Shown piece after piece: positions 46,966-58,807 of a stretch of DNA of 64,000 nt; the first letter of the stretch is position 1, and every line of letters begins with the position of its first letter. The notes beneath the pieces are model-generated. The model was not told where the DNA came from. It saw only the letters and a list, made by a program, of their open reading frames with translations, and made no database searches. The position numbers were made by a program, and so were the translations under genes. Source of the stretch: Stictocephala bisonia (Eukaryota > Arthropoda > Insecta > Hemiptera > Membracidae); assembly GCA_035578905.1 (NCBI GenBank), contig JAQJVL010002641.1:1-64000 (forward strand). The letters run 5' to 3'.

Positions 46966-48922
46966 CAGTAAACCTTGTTTTATCTGGACTAATTTGGCGG
47001 TATCCCGATCCGGTTACATATAAATCCGGATAAAAAATACAAGATAAAAATTGTGTAAATATCAGTACAAGACACCAACATGGTACAACAGGCAATGTAT
47101 GCTTCACAGAGGCGCTTATACGATCCTGTCTTGCTTTATTTGTGTGAGAATATTCTGGGAACTGAAAGAACGCCCGATAAAAATATGTCACCATTGCTAA
47201 ACTTGACCAAAGTCAGGGTTTTTATGTAAATGAACAAAAAAATCTGAATCTATAGGATGCAATCCATACAATAGTCTAAATTTTTTTGGCTATTCTTTTG
47301 ACTAAGACAGTCTGGACAGTGATAAACATCTGCTATAATATCCTTTGTTGAATATATAATTAATAATATAGATAATGATGAACAAGTAATAACTGCATTT
47401 CTCGACTTAACCAAAGCTTTTGAAAGTGGGACACACTCTATTTTATTTTGTATGAAAAATTAAGTTCCTACGGAATCACTGGTAAAGATTTGGCTTTAAT
47501 GAAATCTTACTGATCAGATAGACAGCAATATGTTGAAACCACACAAATAATTAAAAATAGAGTCATAAAAATGAAATCTAAAACTAGACTAATTAAATAT
47601 TCAGTGCCACAAGGATCTGTACTTGGGCCATTTTTATTCATCTGTTGTATAGGTAAATTACCACAATGCCTTGAAGAACTGAAAATTGGTAAAGAATTTC
47701 GGCTATTTGCTGATGACATAAGTCTAACAGTCGCTGACAATAATATTGACAACATTTTTCCTGTAGTAGAATCAGCAATAAACATTGTAAAAAATGAACT
47801 AAACACATTAAACCTATTACTTAGTGAAAATAAAACCACTTTTGTCAAATTTTCTTGTAAGAATTCCAAAAACATGAATACAAATCAGCAAATTCCTACT
47901 ACATTTCATGATGATACGACATTTTTAGGATTATTAGTAGATAACAATCTCAATTGGTCTTTTCACATTGATAAACTATGTTCTAAATTAAGTTCTGGTA
48001 TTTTTGCTATTAAAATATTATCTCCAGCTTGTAATTTAATAACGCTTAAATCCATTTATTTTGCATTGATCCACTCGCACATCTCACATGGTGTGGAAGT
48101 GTATGGGTCAACATCTTTCTGCAATATGAATAGAATCCTATCCCTCCAAAAAAAGCCATAAGAATTAGCATGTGAAAAATATTATTGGCATATTACCTAA
48201 AAATTATGAAAAACATAGCTATAATACAAGAAATAAAAACAATTTACAAATAATTAAACATAATAAAGAAATATTTAAAAAGAAGCCAACTTATATTGGA
48301 ATACAGTTTTTTAGCCACCTCCCAATATCGATAAAAAATGAAATAAATATGAAAAAGTTCAAAAAATTGTTAAAAACATTTTTTGTTGAAGCAGCCTTAT
48401 ACAATTTTAATGAATACTGGTCAAAGACAAACTCATAACTTTGTACTTTATAAAAATTTTAGTTTTAAGTAAAAATTGACACCATTCATGTATACAATTG
48501 TATATTTGATGAATAAAGAATATTTTGAATTGAATTGGATAGGAAGGTTATAAGAATAAACCAGCTTTGTAACTCATAAAATAACGGTTATGTTTATTTT
48601 AATAACGTTTATTGTCATACTAGAAAGTATTTATTCAGCAATATTCAGTATTCTGCGTATTATTAACTGTACTTTTAACCTTAAATGTTTATTTAGGCAA
48701 CTCAGCGGCAATTAATAGAAACAATAAAAAGTGTTTGACATGACAGCTCGAAATGCTAGCACTCTGTATGGATCGGCCAAGAACAAATACAATACAGTAA
48801 GTTTGCTGTGTACTTGTGTGCATGTCTATGATACTACTCAAGCAATGCGGCTGTTATGAGTCTATCATTGGCCATTAGAGAACGACGTTTAATGTTTCTG
48901 GATAAAACGAGATTTACTTTGC
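46966..48922. mobile_element. Probable Tigger-like element split by a LINE
   Basis: The left end CAGTAAACCTTGTTTTATCT follows TA. The right end, reversed, reads CAAAGTAAATCTCGTTTTAT and then CCAGA. The similarity to pogo/Tigger ends (CAGTAAAACCTCGTTTTATC-like) is good on the inner part and weak at the last bases of the right end. The interior is mostly the inserted LINE at 47340-48540. Confidence 0.5.
47340..48540 (+). pseudogene. LINE relic: RT and C-terminal part
   Basis: Reading along the plus strand: ITAFLDLTKAFES, a shifted YEKLSSYGITGKDL, then SVPQGSVLGPFLFI, FADDISLTV and FLGLLVDNNLNWSFHIDKL. YFALIHSHISHGVEVYGS follows and, after a break at about 48160, HSYNTRNKNNLQII and FFSHLPISIKNEI. 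It is 5'-truncated with a 3' tail ending in ATTTTGAATTGAATTG-type repeats, typical of this group. The FADD box is the RT active site. It is inactive because of shifts and stops. Confidence 0.87.
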
Positions 48923-50225
48923 TAATTATTCACTCATCGTACATGTCTGGGTATGTGGGTGGGTAATAATCTTCTTACATGTCTGTGTGAGTTTATAGAT
49001 GCTAAAAGCTACACTTTTGGATGTAACATTTCTCAGAAATAAATTTTGATATTTGAATTCAGGGGTGCTAAAAATCTGTACCAATTTACAGGTAAAGTTT
49101 TGGGGGGTTACTCAGCACCCCAAAAATAAACATATGTTTATAATAAAGATAGTGTGATGTTAATTATACCAATCTGCACAGCATATTGCTCTCTCTAGAT
49201 TTCTGATATTTTTTTCTTTTTGGGGTTTTCCATGTAATTTTTGTTTCCACAGTGTTTATTGCCTAAATTTAAAGTATAACGAGATGTTTTTCGCCAAACT
49301 ATTCATATTTTCTGTATAAGAAAATTTGTTTAGTAAACAATACTTATTTTTGTATTTACTTTACTGTCTTTTAATTTTATAAACAAAATTATATAATCTC
49401 TTACCAGTACAAATTTTTATGTTTTGGCCTTCGCCTTTCACAGAATAAAATAATCATAATTAAATAATTTTTAATGTAATTAAAAAAATTGTATATTTCA
49501 TTTTACATAACATATTGTGCATTTTGTTTTTTTAATTATTTAAAACAATATTTATTATCTCTCAAAAGGGTTAAAAGTTTGGAGTTTTGATAAACGTTTT
49601 TCATTATTTTCAAGAATATATAATATTATTAAAAATTAAGGATAAAAATACCTTAATTATGGTTACTCTATGTAAAGAACTGTATTTTTTATAGTACATT
49701 TTATTGATATTTAGTTATTTTATGATTTTGAACAATAAAAGCTTGAAATGTTTAAACAGGGGCTATTGTTGGAACTTTTGTGTTAGCATGAATCTAGAAT
49801 TAAAGAAAAATAGTACTATTGATATATATTTTGGAAAGAAATATCTGAAACTAAACTAAAATCATTCAACAATTAGATGAACACTACACAAACATTACTT
49901 TAAGAGATGGAAACTTGATACAAGTTCTTGAGGTTATACATACAGTACTATATATCACAGTAAATGTGCTTCTTTACTGTTGATGGTATGTTTATTGTCA
50001 TAACGGTGTACATTTGGCAAACTATGAGATTTTTTGCCAAATTTTTTAGTATTATGATTCTATACATATGACAAATAAAGATAGCCTTCATATAAAGTAT
50101 TTAATAGAAGGGTTGAAATAAACTAATAGCTGCAAGTTAAATTGTTTATCATATTAAAAATTAATCAATACAAAATTATTATTATTATTATGTTCCATTG
50201 TTAAATAACTTCATTCAATTTGGTA
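48923..50225. other. Intergenic, nothing recognised
   Basis: AT-rich sequence downstream of the 3' end of the secreted-protein gene. An AATAAA for that gene on the minus strand could not be assigned with certainty. Confidence 0.4.
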
Positions 50226-50538
50226 TTAATGTACTTCAACATCGCTAAGATCCTCAAAACTATCTTCGATGTGATCTCCATAGTTGTATGTAAACACTTT
50301 GAGTCCAATGAAACCACCAAACCACTTCTGTCCCTTATGGTAGATACCTACACCACTCAAAGGCACGGGGGGTTGTGGCGCGACTATCTGGGCATCTAAG
50401 AACGGCACTGTCGTCTGTGCTGCATCCAGTTCAAGGTCTGAATGTGTAAAGAGAAGAAATTGATCGTTTTGTGAGTCTATCCTTGAGGGAGAAATAGCAT
50501 CTAGAGGATTGTCAGGTGATTCAAGTGGCAGTTTTGTT
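50226..50538 (-). CDS. Secreted-protein gene, exon 8 (last)
   Basis: The acceptor is CCTGTTTCAG at 50539-50548. The exon encodes TKLPLESPDNPLDAISPSRI through DAAQTTVPFLDAQIVAPQPP to a very acidic tail (DSFEDLSDVEVH) and TAA. Confidence 0.92.
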
Positions 50539-53500
50539 CTGAAACAGGAATTTTACTCTTAACATTTCTTCTTCATTAAATAACATTCATAATAATGTCT
50601 TGAATATTTTAAAATTTAGGTCATTTAAAAAACAATCAGATAGTAAATGATTCTTTAATATATCTGATCAATTAAGAACCTGTGAGAGTCCCTCTTTGGT
50701 AAACAACCACTTCTAACGTTTTGCCCAGAAACCTGACTAAACATTTCTGCCTCAGTCTTATACAAGTATGTAATTATCTAATTTTTACAGTTATTTTAGT
50801 TTTCATATGTAGCTGTCGGATAAAAAAATTTAAAGGCATGTTTCATATAGACCTATATGTCACAAGTTAAGAAATGTTCAGTACAATTATCACAATAGTC
50901 AACCAGAGAGTTAGTTACCTTGGAGAGTGCATAGAGCCATCTGTATTATCGTTCCCAAGCCATTGATCTCTTTTGCCTGGTTCGATGAGTTCCCCAGAGG
51001 TGAAATTGAATGGAGTTGCTCTAACTTCTAAATTCAGATGTGAACCAACCATTCTGAATTTAACACCTTAAACAAAAGGGGTTGTAGGTTATAACTTTAA
51101 AGTTTGTTTTACATGACAAATGCTTGAGTTCTAGTTGTAGTTCGCAACGGAGAAACCTGTGTTGTTATTGAAGCGAACTGACAATATTGTTACATTAACA
51201 TTGTTTTAGCTTTCTTCATGAAGTTCATGATTTGTATTACTGAACATTTTTAATGTAAAATTATAGCCAATTAAATTCAGGTTCAATGCTACATGCCAGT
51301 ACATAAGTCTGGCCATACATTTAGGGTTAACATTTAGTTGATTAAATTTTGAATTGTTATACACTGACTAGCTTTTTTCAAATATTTTGAATTATAAACT
51401 TAAAATATTTCACAACTTAAAATATTGTCTTTGCTGGGAAGTTTTTTCCAAGCAATAGTGCACGGATAGATATTTATTTTTTAAATGTTTGATATTCTGT
51501 ATATTAACCTGTTATAACATGCTCTTGAGGTGCCTTTAAGTCGTCCAAATCAATGGCACGCTTGTAGTAGGACATCCTCATGTAGTCCTTGCCCTCTTGT
51601 GTGTCTTTGGTCTTGAAGTTGTCAACTGGCTGCCAGGCTATTGAGGATTGGTTTAAACGTCCATGATGTTCTAGTGTCCCTTCTTGGATTTGTATGTGAA
51701 CTATTCCATTCATTTTTACAAATCTCAGTCCAGTTATGACTCTGAAATAATAAATGTGGGGTTTAAATTGCTCTGAAGATTATAATTAATCTTATTTAAT
51801 TATAAATTTAATTTTAATTTAATTATATGGACTAAGAAGATAATATTTCATGATTAACATAATTTGAAGCTTGTATTTTTACTTTATTCTTTAACCCATT
51901 GATGATGTAATTAATTAAAGACAAAATTGTGTAAGGGCAGGTACTTGAATAATAAGCTAAAATGAGCAACTGTTGCGGTGACTGGTGCTGTTGACTACAT
52001 TACATTAGAAGCATCTTACCGCTATTCTATAATGTCACCACACCGTCCTTAACGTACAAGCCTTAGGCTCGTCGGGCCAAGCAGACCTGTACACACGGAA
52101 GGACGGTTTAGTTGCAATTGCACCAGTCACCTTTTTGCGTATCGACTGGGTTTCGAACTCAGGACCTGTCGACTCCCTGGCCACAGTAGGCAATGACTAT
52201 TTACTAGACTGATGAGGCATTGACCAAAACTGGTTCAGATAGCTAGAGCTCTCCGAGTGGTAGAATTTTGTTCTGTGATTTTGAAGTATATGGTTGTAGT
52301 TATTCTTTTTTTCTACTAGTTCTGCTCATAACAGGTAGTGCTTTCTAGTGAAAATTTTGTCTTTCAACAATTGAACTGATTGTTTGGTGAGTTGATTCAC
52401 TATTTAAATAATGTTATATACAGTCATCGCCAATGGGTTAAGAGCGTAATCTTAGCCATGTTGGTGAGTAGTTTTCAAATGGGTGTAGGTGAACAAGTGT
52501 TGTCTGTGTTATTTACTAAAGTTGACTGATCCTTAAAAAAAGCCATTTATTACCAGCCCAATTTTCCAATTGTCAGGGCAAGTAAAGGGACCTATGACTT
52601 ATTTAGAAATTTAATCACATAATACTGGTATGCGTTTCGTCTAACATAATACAATTCTATCACAGTTCTCTCTCTTCGATATAGAACGAACTTTAGCCAC
52701 CTTAGACTTCTCCAGTAGTGCCCACACCAGTAGAAACCATTGAATGGCTGGTATGTTGATATTAGGACTGATAGCTAATCAAATTAAACCTATAAATCTT
52801 TACAAAACTTAACAAGGATGTAAATTATTAAAATATTATACATGGTTTATGCAATTAATTATGACACACTTCAACATTTCATCTTATTTAAAGAGCTTAC
52901 ATAATTATATTGCTTTCAATTATGCCAGAATATAGTTTGCTTAAACAGCGTCATTACACTCTAAGAATTTCATCTGTTATCTTCTTTTTAAAGAAGTCAG
53001 TTAAGTAATAAAAAGGTGTGTGAAAATTTAACGTACTTATTGCTATCTGTTGTTGAAAGTACACTCCTTAGGCTAAAATATCGGTCAGAGTTGTTTTCGT
53101 CATCACACAGACAGAAACAAAATGAGCAGTGCCAGAAAAGCCACCTCCACCAGCTGTCCACTTTAGTCTCCTTGAAACAAGAACGCTTACTGCCCAGCAG
53201 GCGGCCGTTCTCATACTGAATCCACTCGTATCGCCGTTTAGATGTTATTGGATCCTAGTAAAACACATATATATATAAAGTTATTGAGCAATCAATCACA
53301 TTTTGTTTAGTAGAAAAATCTTGCCTGAGCAAGAAGACAAAATACAGTTTTATGAAGATGGGAATTTTTTTCAAAAACTTAAATCTTTTATTTTTAGGGA
53401 CTCCCATATTAGAAATATTATGAAATACTTTTTAGAAATAAATATATGTAAAACTAATTTTTATTATTTGATGAAGCCAGATTTATCTTATTACAAAAAC

Positions 53501-56500
53501 AGCGGTCATCTTTGAGCAATTACTGAAGGGCTTATGAAATAATCAACTGGGTAACATTCAAATAGATTTATGTTGGGAGTGGCTACTATACAATTTAAAT
53601 AAAGTAAACAATATTTCTTGAATGAACATAAGTACTATTCCATATCAGAAGCCTTTACCATACTATTTGATCAGTTTAACAAAAAAAAAAAAAAAAATAG
53701 TGTTGTGATGAAGGGCAGCTGATTGCCACTATACGTGGTTGGTTAGGTCAATACCACAGTTCGTTTATGGGCGAGTGGTTCAATACCACTGTAAGTTGAT
53801 GGGTGTAGGTCAATACCAATGTATATATGTTTGGGTAGGTGGGTGGGTCAATACCATTGTACGTGTATGGGTAGGTGGTTGGGTAAATACCAATGTAAGT
53901 GGATAGGTGGGTAGGTCATTACCAATGTACATGTTAGGGTGGGTGGATGGGTCAATACTACTGTACGTGTATGTGTGGGCAGATGGGTACAGATTTTAGT
54001 TTTGTGGGACTTAATTTTGATCACGTGGTCCTGCCAAGGCTCAATGTACCATGATTTAAAACTAAACAAAATCAAATGCATAGAAATGATGTGCTGCTCC
54101 TATATTATTACAACATTATTTTAGGAGCTTTTGACAAAAATAATGTAAATGCAAAACTAGTATAGTTTATTTAAAACATAACTCAAACTCGTAAACTAAC
54201 AAAATAATTCAAAATCTTACCGCTTGACAGACCCACATGTCTGAGTCTATATACTGACATTCTACTATGTCCCCAGCACAGCCCCTTTGACTGGCACAGT
54301 AGTTGTTTTTGTAACAACCATATTGTTTGGTCATCTGGTAGTATCCACAGTTCTCTGCACATGACTCTTTCGGGTTCAGATCTACTTCATTTTGTAAATA
54401 ACCCTAAAAATTATGTTCATGTTATTGATATCTTTATTTAGTTTTCATGTTTTTGTTTCATGATTATGTTATTATCAAGAAGAAATTGCTAGTTGTATTA
54501 ACTATCAGCTTATACTGTGATAATAATAATACTGGTCATCAATTTCTGTTTACAAGTTTTGTAATTGTATTAACTAACAATTTGTAAATTATAAAATGAA
54601 TGAAATATTATTGTATTGTCATAATAATAAAACTTTGTGATTATAAAAATAAAAATTTAAAATATTTCAAAGTTTGTATGAGTTAATTCTCCAATGATTG
54701 CCTTAAAAAATGTTCAGTTTTTATCAGGATTTCTGTATTAAATAATTTACTATTTGTTTAATACTTATTTGACATATTCTGGCAGTTCATAAAACAATTG
54801 TATTCCATTATAAAATAGATTTGTTTGTTAAAATTATTGTAATTTTGTACATGTTTTTTCCTGATTTTATTTGTCGTAACATATTATAGATTTCTAACAA
54901 AAAGTAGGGCCTTATAAATATATTTGGATAGAAAAAGTAAAATAAATGTTTCTATAAATATTTATACAAGTAGAAAATCTCATAAAAATCCTATATATTT
55001 TGATATTTGTTTTGCACATATTCCTCATGTAGCCTCAAATGTACAGAGTTCATCCAACACCTAACTTAAAAATTATTGTATTAATAGAATCATTTTTGAT
55101 TTTAGATGGGTAGATCCATAAAATATGTTGCATAGTGTTTATTTCAAAACTGTTTTCTGTACACTATTGTTCTCAAGTTTTAAAATTAATGTATGGTTTT
55201 CCAATTCTTTTAATAAATGAGAGTTTTATCATTAGAACAGCTGAAAACTATATAATATTCTGACGGCATTTGTAAAAATTTGTTCAATGTGATAGATAAT
55301 TTTAACATCTTAGTTTGAAAATACATTTTGATCCTAGTATCAAGCTAAATTTGCATAGTATTTTTGCTGATAATTAGTTGTTGTTGTCAACAAATCTGGT
55401 ATTATTTGTGAATGACAGTATTGTGATGAGTCTGATGATTGTAGGTGATACATACTAGTGGTCTGTGATACATACTAGTGCGACAATTTCTCAGGAAATG
55501 TCACTACACCTTTTAACAATCAATGTTTTATTTCAATTGGGAATGTTGCGATTGTTATAAATTAGTGGTTTTGTAACTGCAAAAGCCTGGTCAGTTGAAC
55601 ATATATCTCGGCGATAATTTCTCAGGAAATTTCACTACACCTTTTAACAATCAATGTTTTATTTCAATTGGCAATGTTGCGATTGTTATAAATTAGTGGT
55701 TTTGTACCTGCAAAAGCCTGGTCAGTTGAACATATGTCTCGCCTTCAACATGGTGTTTTGGGTCACACCTCCAGTAAGCGGAGTCTGCCAGCTTAAGAGC
55801 TTCTTTGAGTGAATTGGCTTGCTGAACCATTCGCTCTAAATATCGCTCCCTCATGAGCCTTGATTCCACTGTAAAGTTTCCTGTCAAAATAAATGTTAAC
55901 TTAATAATTATTTAAATTCATTGCTATTTTAAACTCTAACCAAATTTAAGGAAAGGATTGTTAGTGCCTCTTGCCATGACAAAAACTAAACTTTTGTTGA
56001 AATAAAATTTGTTAGAGAAATGGTAGATGGGTGAATTTTGTCAGTTAAAAATATAATAAAACATTGTAAGAGTGTGTTGATGCTGTAAATTTGTGTAAAG
56101 GGGGAATTAATCACGTTTAGTCCCTTATATGTCAGCTATTCTGATATGTAATTATTGTAAGATTATTTATGTGATATGAAAAAAAGAAAACTTCATCATT
56201 TTGATAAAACCAGAACAATCCACAGATACATTTAACTACAGTAAATCTTAAAAGATTTTAAATTGGTTAGTATTTTGTTTATAAAAAAAGATAAGATTGG
56301 CCAACTCTATTGGTCTAAGTCCCAAATTATAATTTCTAACATCATTAATAAAATTGGTAAATTTATATACTGAAACAATACATTTTTATAGTCATTGTAA
56401 TAGTTACCCTTTTTATAAAGCCTAAGTAGCATCCAAGAGAACTGCATCATAGTGAACCCCTTCAACTGAGTCATCTGGAGGGAGTTGTAGAGATTGTACA

Positions 56501-57325
56501 CAATCTGGTGAGGTGATTGCTGTACATGGCACATTGAATTTTCACCTTCCTGATGACAAGTCAACATATCCAATAAAATAACTAAATTAATTAAAAGTAA
56601 TATATTTTAAAATTAGTAATTAAATTAAAACCTCTGAGCACTTTTAACAGCACACCAGCTATCTTTGTAACTTTTATGAAACAGCTGTTTAAAAATAGAT
56701 ACATTTGTCACAATGTTAACGAGAACATTTTTGTAAAATTAGGTTAATCTAAATCATAAATATAATTACAAATTTATTGTGTATAACAAACAGCAGTTAC
56801 CTCACAAATAATGCCATAAAGCGAAGGTTCGTTAGCCCTCTCACTTCCTGTGATGAGGTAGTGGATTGACTCAAGAGCGTTTGGAACAGATGGAAGGGTG
56901 TCTGTGTCTTGTAATACTGTCTCGGCTAAGTCCTCCCAGGCACGTTGAAACATCTTATACTTGTGAGGTGGTTCTAATTGATATTTCCTAAAGTTTCCAT
57001 ATAGGCCTTCAATACCAGTCAGCTCCACTTGTATTCTTGCGTAATTCCAGACGTTTTCAACTACCATATCAGGTACGGGCGCTGGGACAAAGCGATCCAA
57101 CCTTTCACATATTGTCTTATATGTGAGCAGCATTGCTGTGTCCGTTCCGTATGCTTTTTGAGCATTGTATATCCATTCATAATTGTCTGTAATGTTTGTC
57201 CAGAGGTCGTCAATAACCATAATCGTGGTGTCTCGGAGTATATCTACCTCAGTAAAAGGTTTGATAGAAACTCTGCTCTCTACCGAGGCCAGCATTGTCA
57301 GTATAAGTATCAGTGGTAGTGTCAT
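50226..57325 (-). CDS. Secreted protein of unknown function, eight exons, 644 aa
   Basis: The eight exons join in phase to 1935 nt ending in TAA. The start is the ATG at 57325, which opens a signal peptide (MTLPLILILTMLASVES). The mature part has an all-helical-looking N-terminal region (residues about 18-330). A Cys-rich middle follows (CAENCGYYQMTKQYGC, YNNYC-like and CAGDIVEC segments, then WHCSFCFCLC). The C-terminal half has repeated VITGLRFVKMNGIVHIQIQE, VITGVKFRMVGSHLNLEVRA and DAAQTTVPFLDAQIV blocks with PPVPLSGVGIYHKG. I recall this C-terminal pattern from arthropod-specific secreted proteins annotated DUF4803, but cannot verify it. No enzyme motif is seen. All junctions have AG/GT sites and no stop interrupts the frame, so the gene looks intact. 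Confidence 0.9.
50919..51066 (-). CDS. Secreted-protein gene, exon 7
   Basis: It encodes VKFRMVGSHLNLEVRATPFN and on to DGSMHSP, with 2-nt overhangs at both ends (the downstream codon is AG+A, Arg). The donor is CCAAG|GTAACT. Confidence 0.9.
51509..51741 (-). CDS. Secreted-protein gene, exon 6
   Basis: It encodes VITGLRFVKMNGIVHIQIQE and on through SYYKRAIDLDDLKAPQEHVI to TG. The acceptor is TTATTTCAG and the donor is ACAG|GTTAAT. Confidence 0.92.
52020..52260 (-). repeat. Possible tRNA-derived SINE in intron 5
   Basis: On the minus strand an A-box-like TGTGGCCAGGGAG and a B-box-like GAGTTCGAAACCC lie close together in a patch more GC-rich than its surroundings. The spacing between the boxes is shorter than in a tRNA. 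Confidence 0.45.
52440..52565 (+). repeat. Dispersed repeat family B, diverged copy
   Basis: It shares GGTGAACAAGTGT, GTTGACTGATCC and CCATTTATTACCAGCCC-like blocks with the copy at 34640-34815. Confidence 0.45.
53037..53254 (-). CDS. Secreted-protein gene, exon 5
   Basis: It encodes DPITSKRRYEWIQYENGRLL and a Trp/Cys-rich stretch (DSWWRWLFWHCSFCFCLCDD), ending two bases into a Lys codon. The acceptor is TTTTACTAG and the donor is AATAA|GTACGT. Confidence 0.9.
53735..53995 (+). repeat. Minisatellite in intron 4 (units of about 45 bp)
   Basis: GGGTCAATACCA, TGTACGTGTATGGG and TAGGTGGGT-type blocks recur about six times. Small reading frames over this tract are artefacts of the repeat. Confidence 0.85.
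54221..54403 (-). CDS. Secreted-protein gene, exon 4 (Cys-rich)
   Basis: It has 61 complete codons with eight cysteines, from GYLQNEVDLNPKESCAENCG through QYGCYKNNYCASQRGCAG to IDSDMWVCQA. The donor is GCG|GTAAGA. The even number of Cys fits disulfide bonding in a secreted protein. Confidence 0.92.
54404..55480. other. Intron 3 sequence, nothing else recognised
   Basis: AT-rich. Its end nearest exon 3 holds a tandem duplication, described separately. Confidence 0.45.
55481..55742. repeat. 131-bp tandem duplication across the exon 3 donor
   Basis: Copies at 55481-55611 and 55612-55742 are nearly identical. The second contains the last 35 nt of exon 3 and its donor. In the first copy the donor GT reads TT on the minus strand. 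Confidence 0.92.
55708..55880 (-). CDS. Secreted-protein gene, exon 3
   Basis: It completes a Gly codon, then encodes NFTVESRLMRERYLERMVQQ and on through ALKLADSAYWRCDPKHHVEG to TRLLQ. The acceptor is ATTTTGACAG and the donor is TTGCAG|GTACAA. Confidence 0.92.
56408..56549 (-). CDS. Secreted-protein gene, exon 2
   Basis: It encodes EGENSMCHVQQSPHQIVYNL and on through MTQLKGFTMMQFSWMLLRLY to KK plus one base. The acceptor is TGTCATCAG and the donor is AAAAAGG|GTAACT. It is required to keep phase between exons 1 and 3. Confidence 0.9.
56801..57325 (-). CDS. Secreted-protein gene, exon 1 (coding), signal peptide
   Basis: It encodes the signal peptide and then RVSIKPFTEVDILRDTTIMV, a TNIT glycosylation sequon, and on to LYGIICE. 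The donor is TGTGAG|GTAACT. The ATG at 57325 is the first in this frame after the acceptor at 57396. An upstream ATG at about 57378 opens only a four-residue ORF. Confidence 0.9.
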
Positions 57326-57395
57326 TTTGGCCTCCTTGCCACTTTTACACAAACAAGACTATTTACATTGCTGTCATAACTTTAGGATTTGTAAC
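57326..57395 (-). other. 5' UTR part of the first coding exon, with short uORF
   Basis: A strong acceptor (TTTTTTCACCTCAACAG) precedes 57395, so an untranslated exon lies upstream. The UTR holds ATG-ACA-GCA-ATG-TAA, a very short upstream ORF. Confidence 0.6.
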
Positions 57396-57625
57396 CTGTT
57401 GAGGTGAAAAAATTACGAGCATTGTACCTTATTAAGTCATTAAAAAAGGTCTAAGGTCTAAATTCTGCATAGATTTAGTTAAAATATTCTAAATCAATGC
57501 AGAATAATAATTTATAGTAAAATATGTTTGAAAAATGTATATGTTCATTATATCTCAGGGAAAAGAGTATTTGGCTATGTACATTTTGTTGATTTTTTCC
57601 AATATTTTTATTAATTTAAAACTGC

Positions 57626-58613
57626 ATGTTAGGAATTCCAAGTTACTGTCTCAACGAGCCCTCTAAAATGTCAGGAGAGTTCTTGAAAATTATTCTGTTT
57701 CATTGTTTGATTATGAATGTTCTTACGCTGCATATTCATAAAGATATCTTTACCACTCTCTCTTTCTTACTCTCTCTGTTAAAGAAAGAAAATCCCCATA
57801 ATGCTTCATTTAATTTATTATTGTTATTTTTTGCTATTTATGTTGTTTCAAATAATTTGCCTTATTTGTTAGTTAAACTGATTAGTTATGAGTATTATTT
57901 TTCTCATTTATAACTTCATATTAAATGTTTGAATATTATATAACGACAAAATTATTAAGTAATACATATTTTCCATCAACTAGCATGTAGCTAGATGGTT
58001 TATATGTGCACTGCAGCAATATGTATTTGCGCTTGCGAAATAAATTGAATTGGACGCTGAAAAGAATAATTTCAACTAGCTAAAATTCCAGTTGTGATTT
58101 TTTTCAGTTTCTTATTATAGTATTTTGTGCGAATTTGGAAAAATGAATTTGTTTCTTAACTAAAAGATATTATCGCTACTCAATTTTTAACATTGCAATT
58201 ACTTTGCATTAACAAGAATTTGTTTAATGCAATATATTTTGTACATTTTGTTCTTACTCAGTTAAATTAGTACATTATGTACTTCATCTTAATAAATTTT
58301 ATATGTTTAAATTATTTGTAAAAAGTTGATTAAATATTTTTATTTGACAAAATTAAAGTAAATAATATAAGAAATGGATCAGAAGGAAATTAGTCATGTG
58401 AGGCTTTTGTAAGCTGTTTGCACCTGTAGCCCTGACCTTGAGCCTACTCTTTGTCTGAGGACAGCCTCTGAGCCAAACCTCTGTGACCACCACTGACAAT
58501 GATATCCTTCTTAAACATTGATTATTAAACACTTGTGTAAACTTAAGGATTGGAATAAATAATTTGGTGTTTTTTTTCAGTAGTGAAGTTGAATTAGAGT
58601 CTATATTGGTTAC
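57626..58613. other. Probable first intron, nothing recognised
   Basis: AT-rich. A 95-residue plus-strand frame at 57626-57913 shows no conserved motif and is probably chance. Confidence 0.4.
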
Positions 58614-58807
58614 TTTATATATTCAAATTATTAAAATTTTCAATATAAACCAACAAATTTTAATTCCAACTAGGCCTTTCGCCAGCCAAGCTGGCATCAA
58701 GCAACACAAAGTTGTTTTGGCTGATGATGCCAGTTTTGCTGGCGAAAGGCCACGTTGAAATTAAAATTTATTGGTTTTTATTGAAAATTTAATAATTTGA
58801 ATATAAA
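58614..58807. mobile_element. Hairpin MITE of 194 bp with a GC-rich core
   Basis: The arms of about 92 bp pair from TTTATATTCAAATTATTAAA at the left to its reverse complement at the right, with a GC-rich inner part (GGCCTTTCGCCAGC paired with GCTGGCGAAAGGCC). On the plus strand, CTGATGA (58721-58727), a 5-bp stem and GAAA (58744-58747) resemble a hammerhead ribozyme core. Confidence 0.8.

Noticed and set aside
53848..54081. Minus-strand Thr/His/Pro-rich ORF
   Set aside because: It is a translation of the minisatellite.
57326..57352. Start of the secreted protein nine codons upstream (57352)
   Set aside because: The codon there is TTG, and the ATG at 57325 immediately opens a good signal peptide.
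57626..57913. Plus-strand ORF of 95 residues
   Set aside because: Leu/Phe-rich composition from AT-rich DNA, no motif, no splice or homology support, and it lies in a probable intron.
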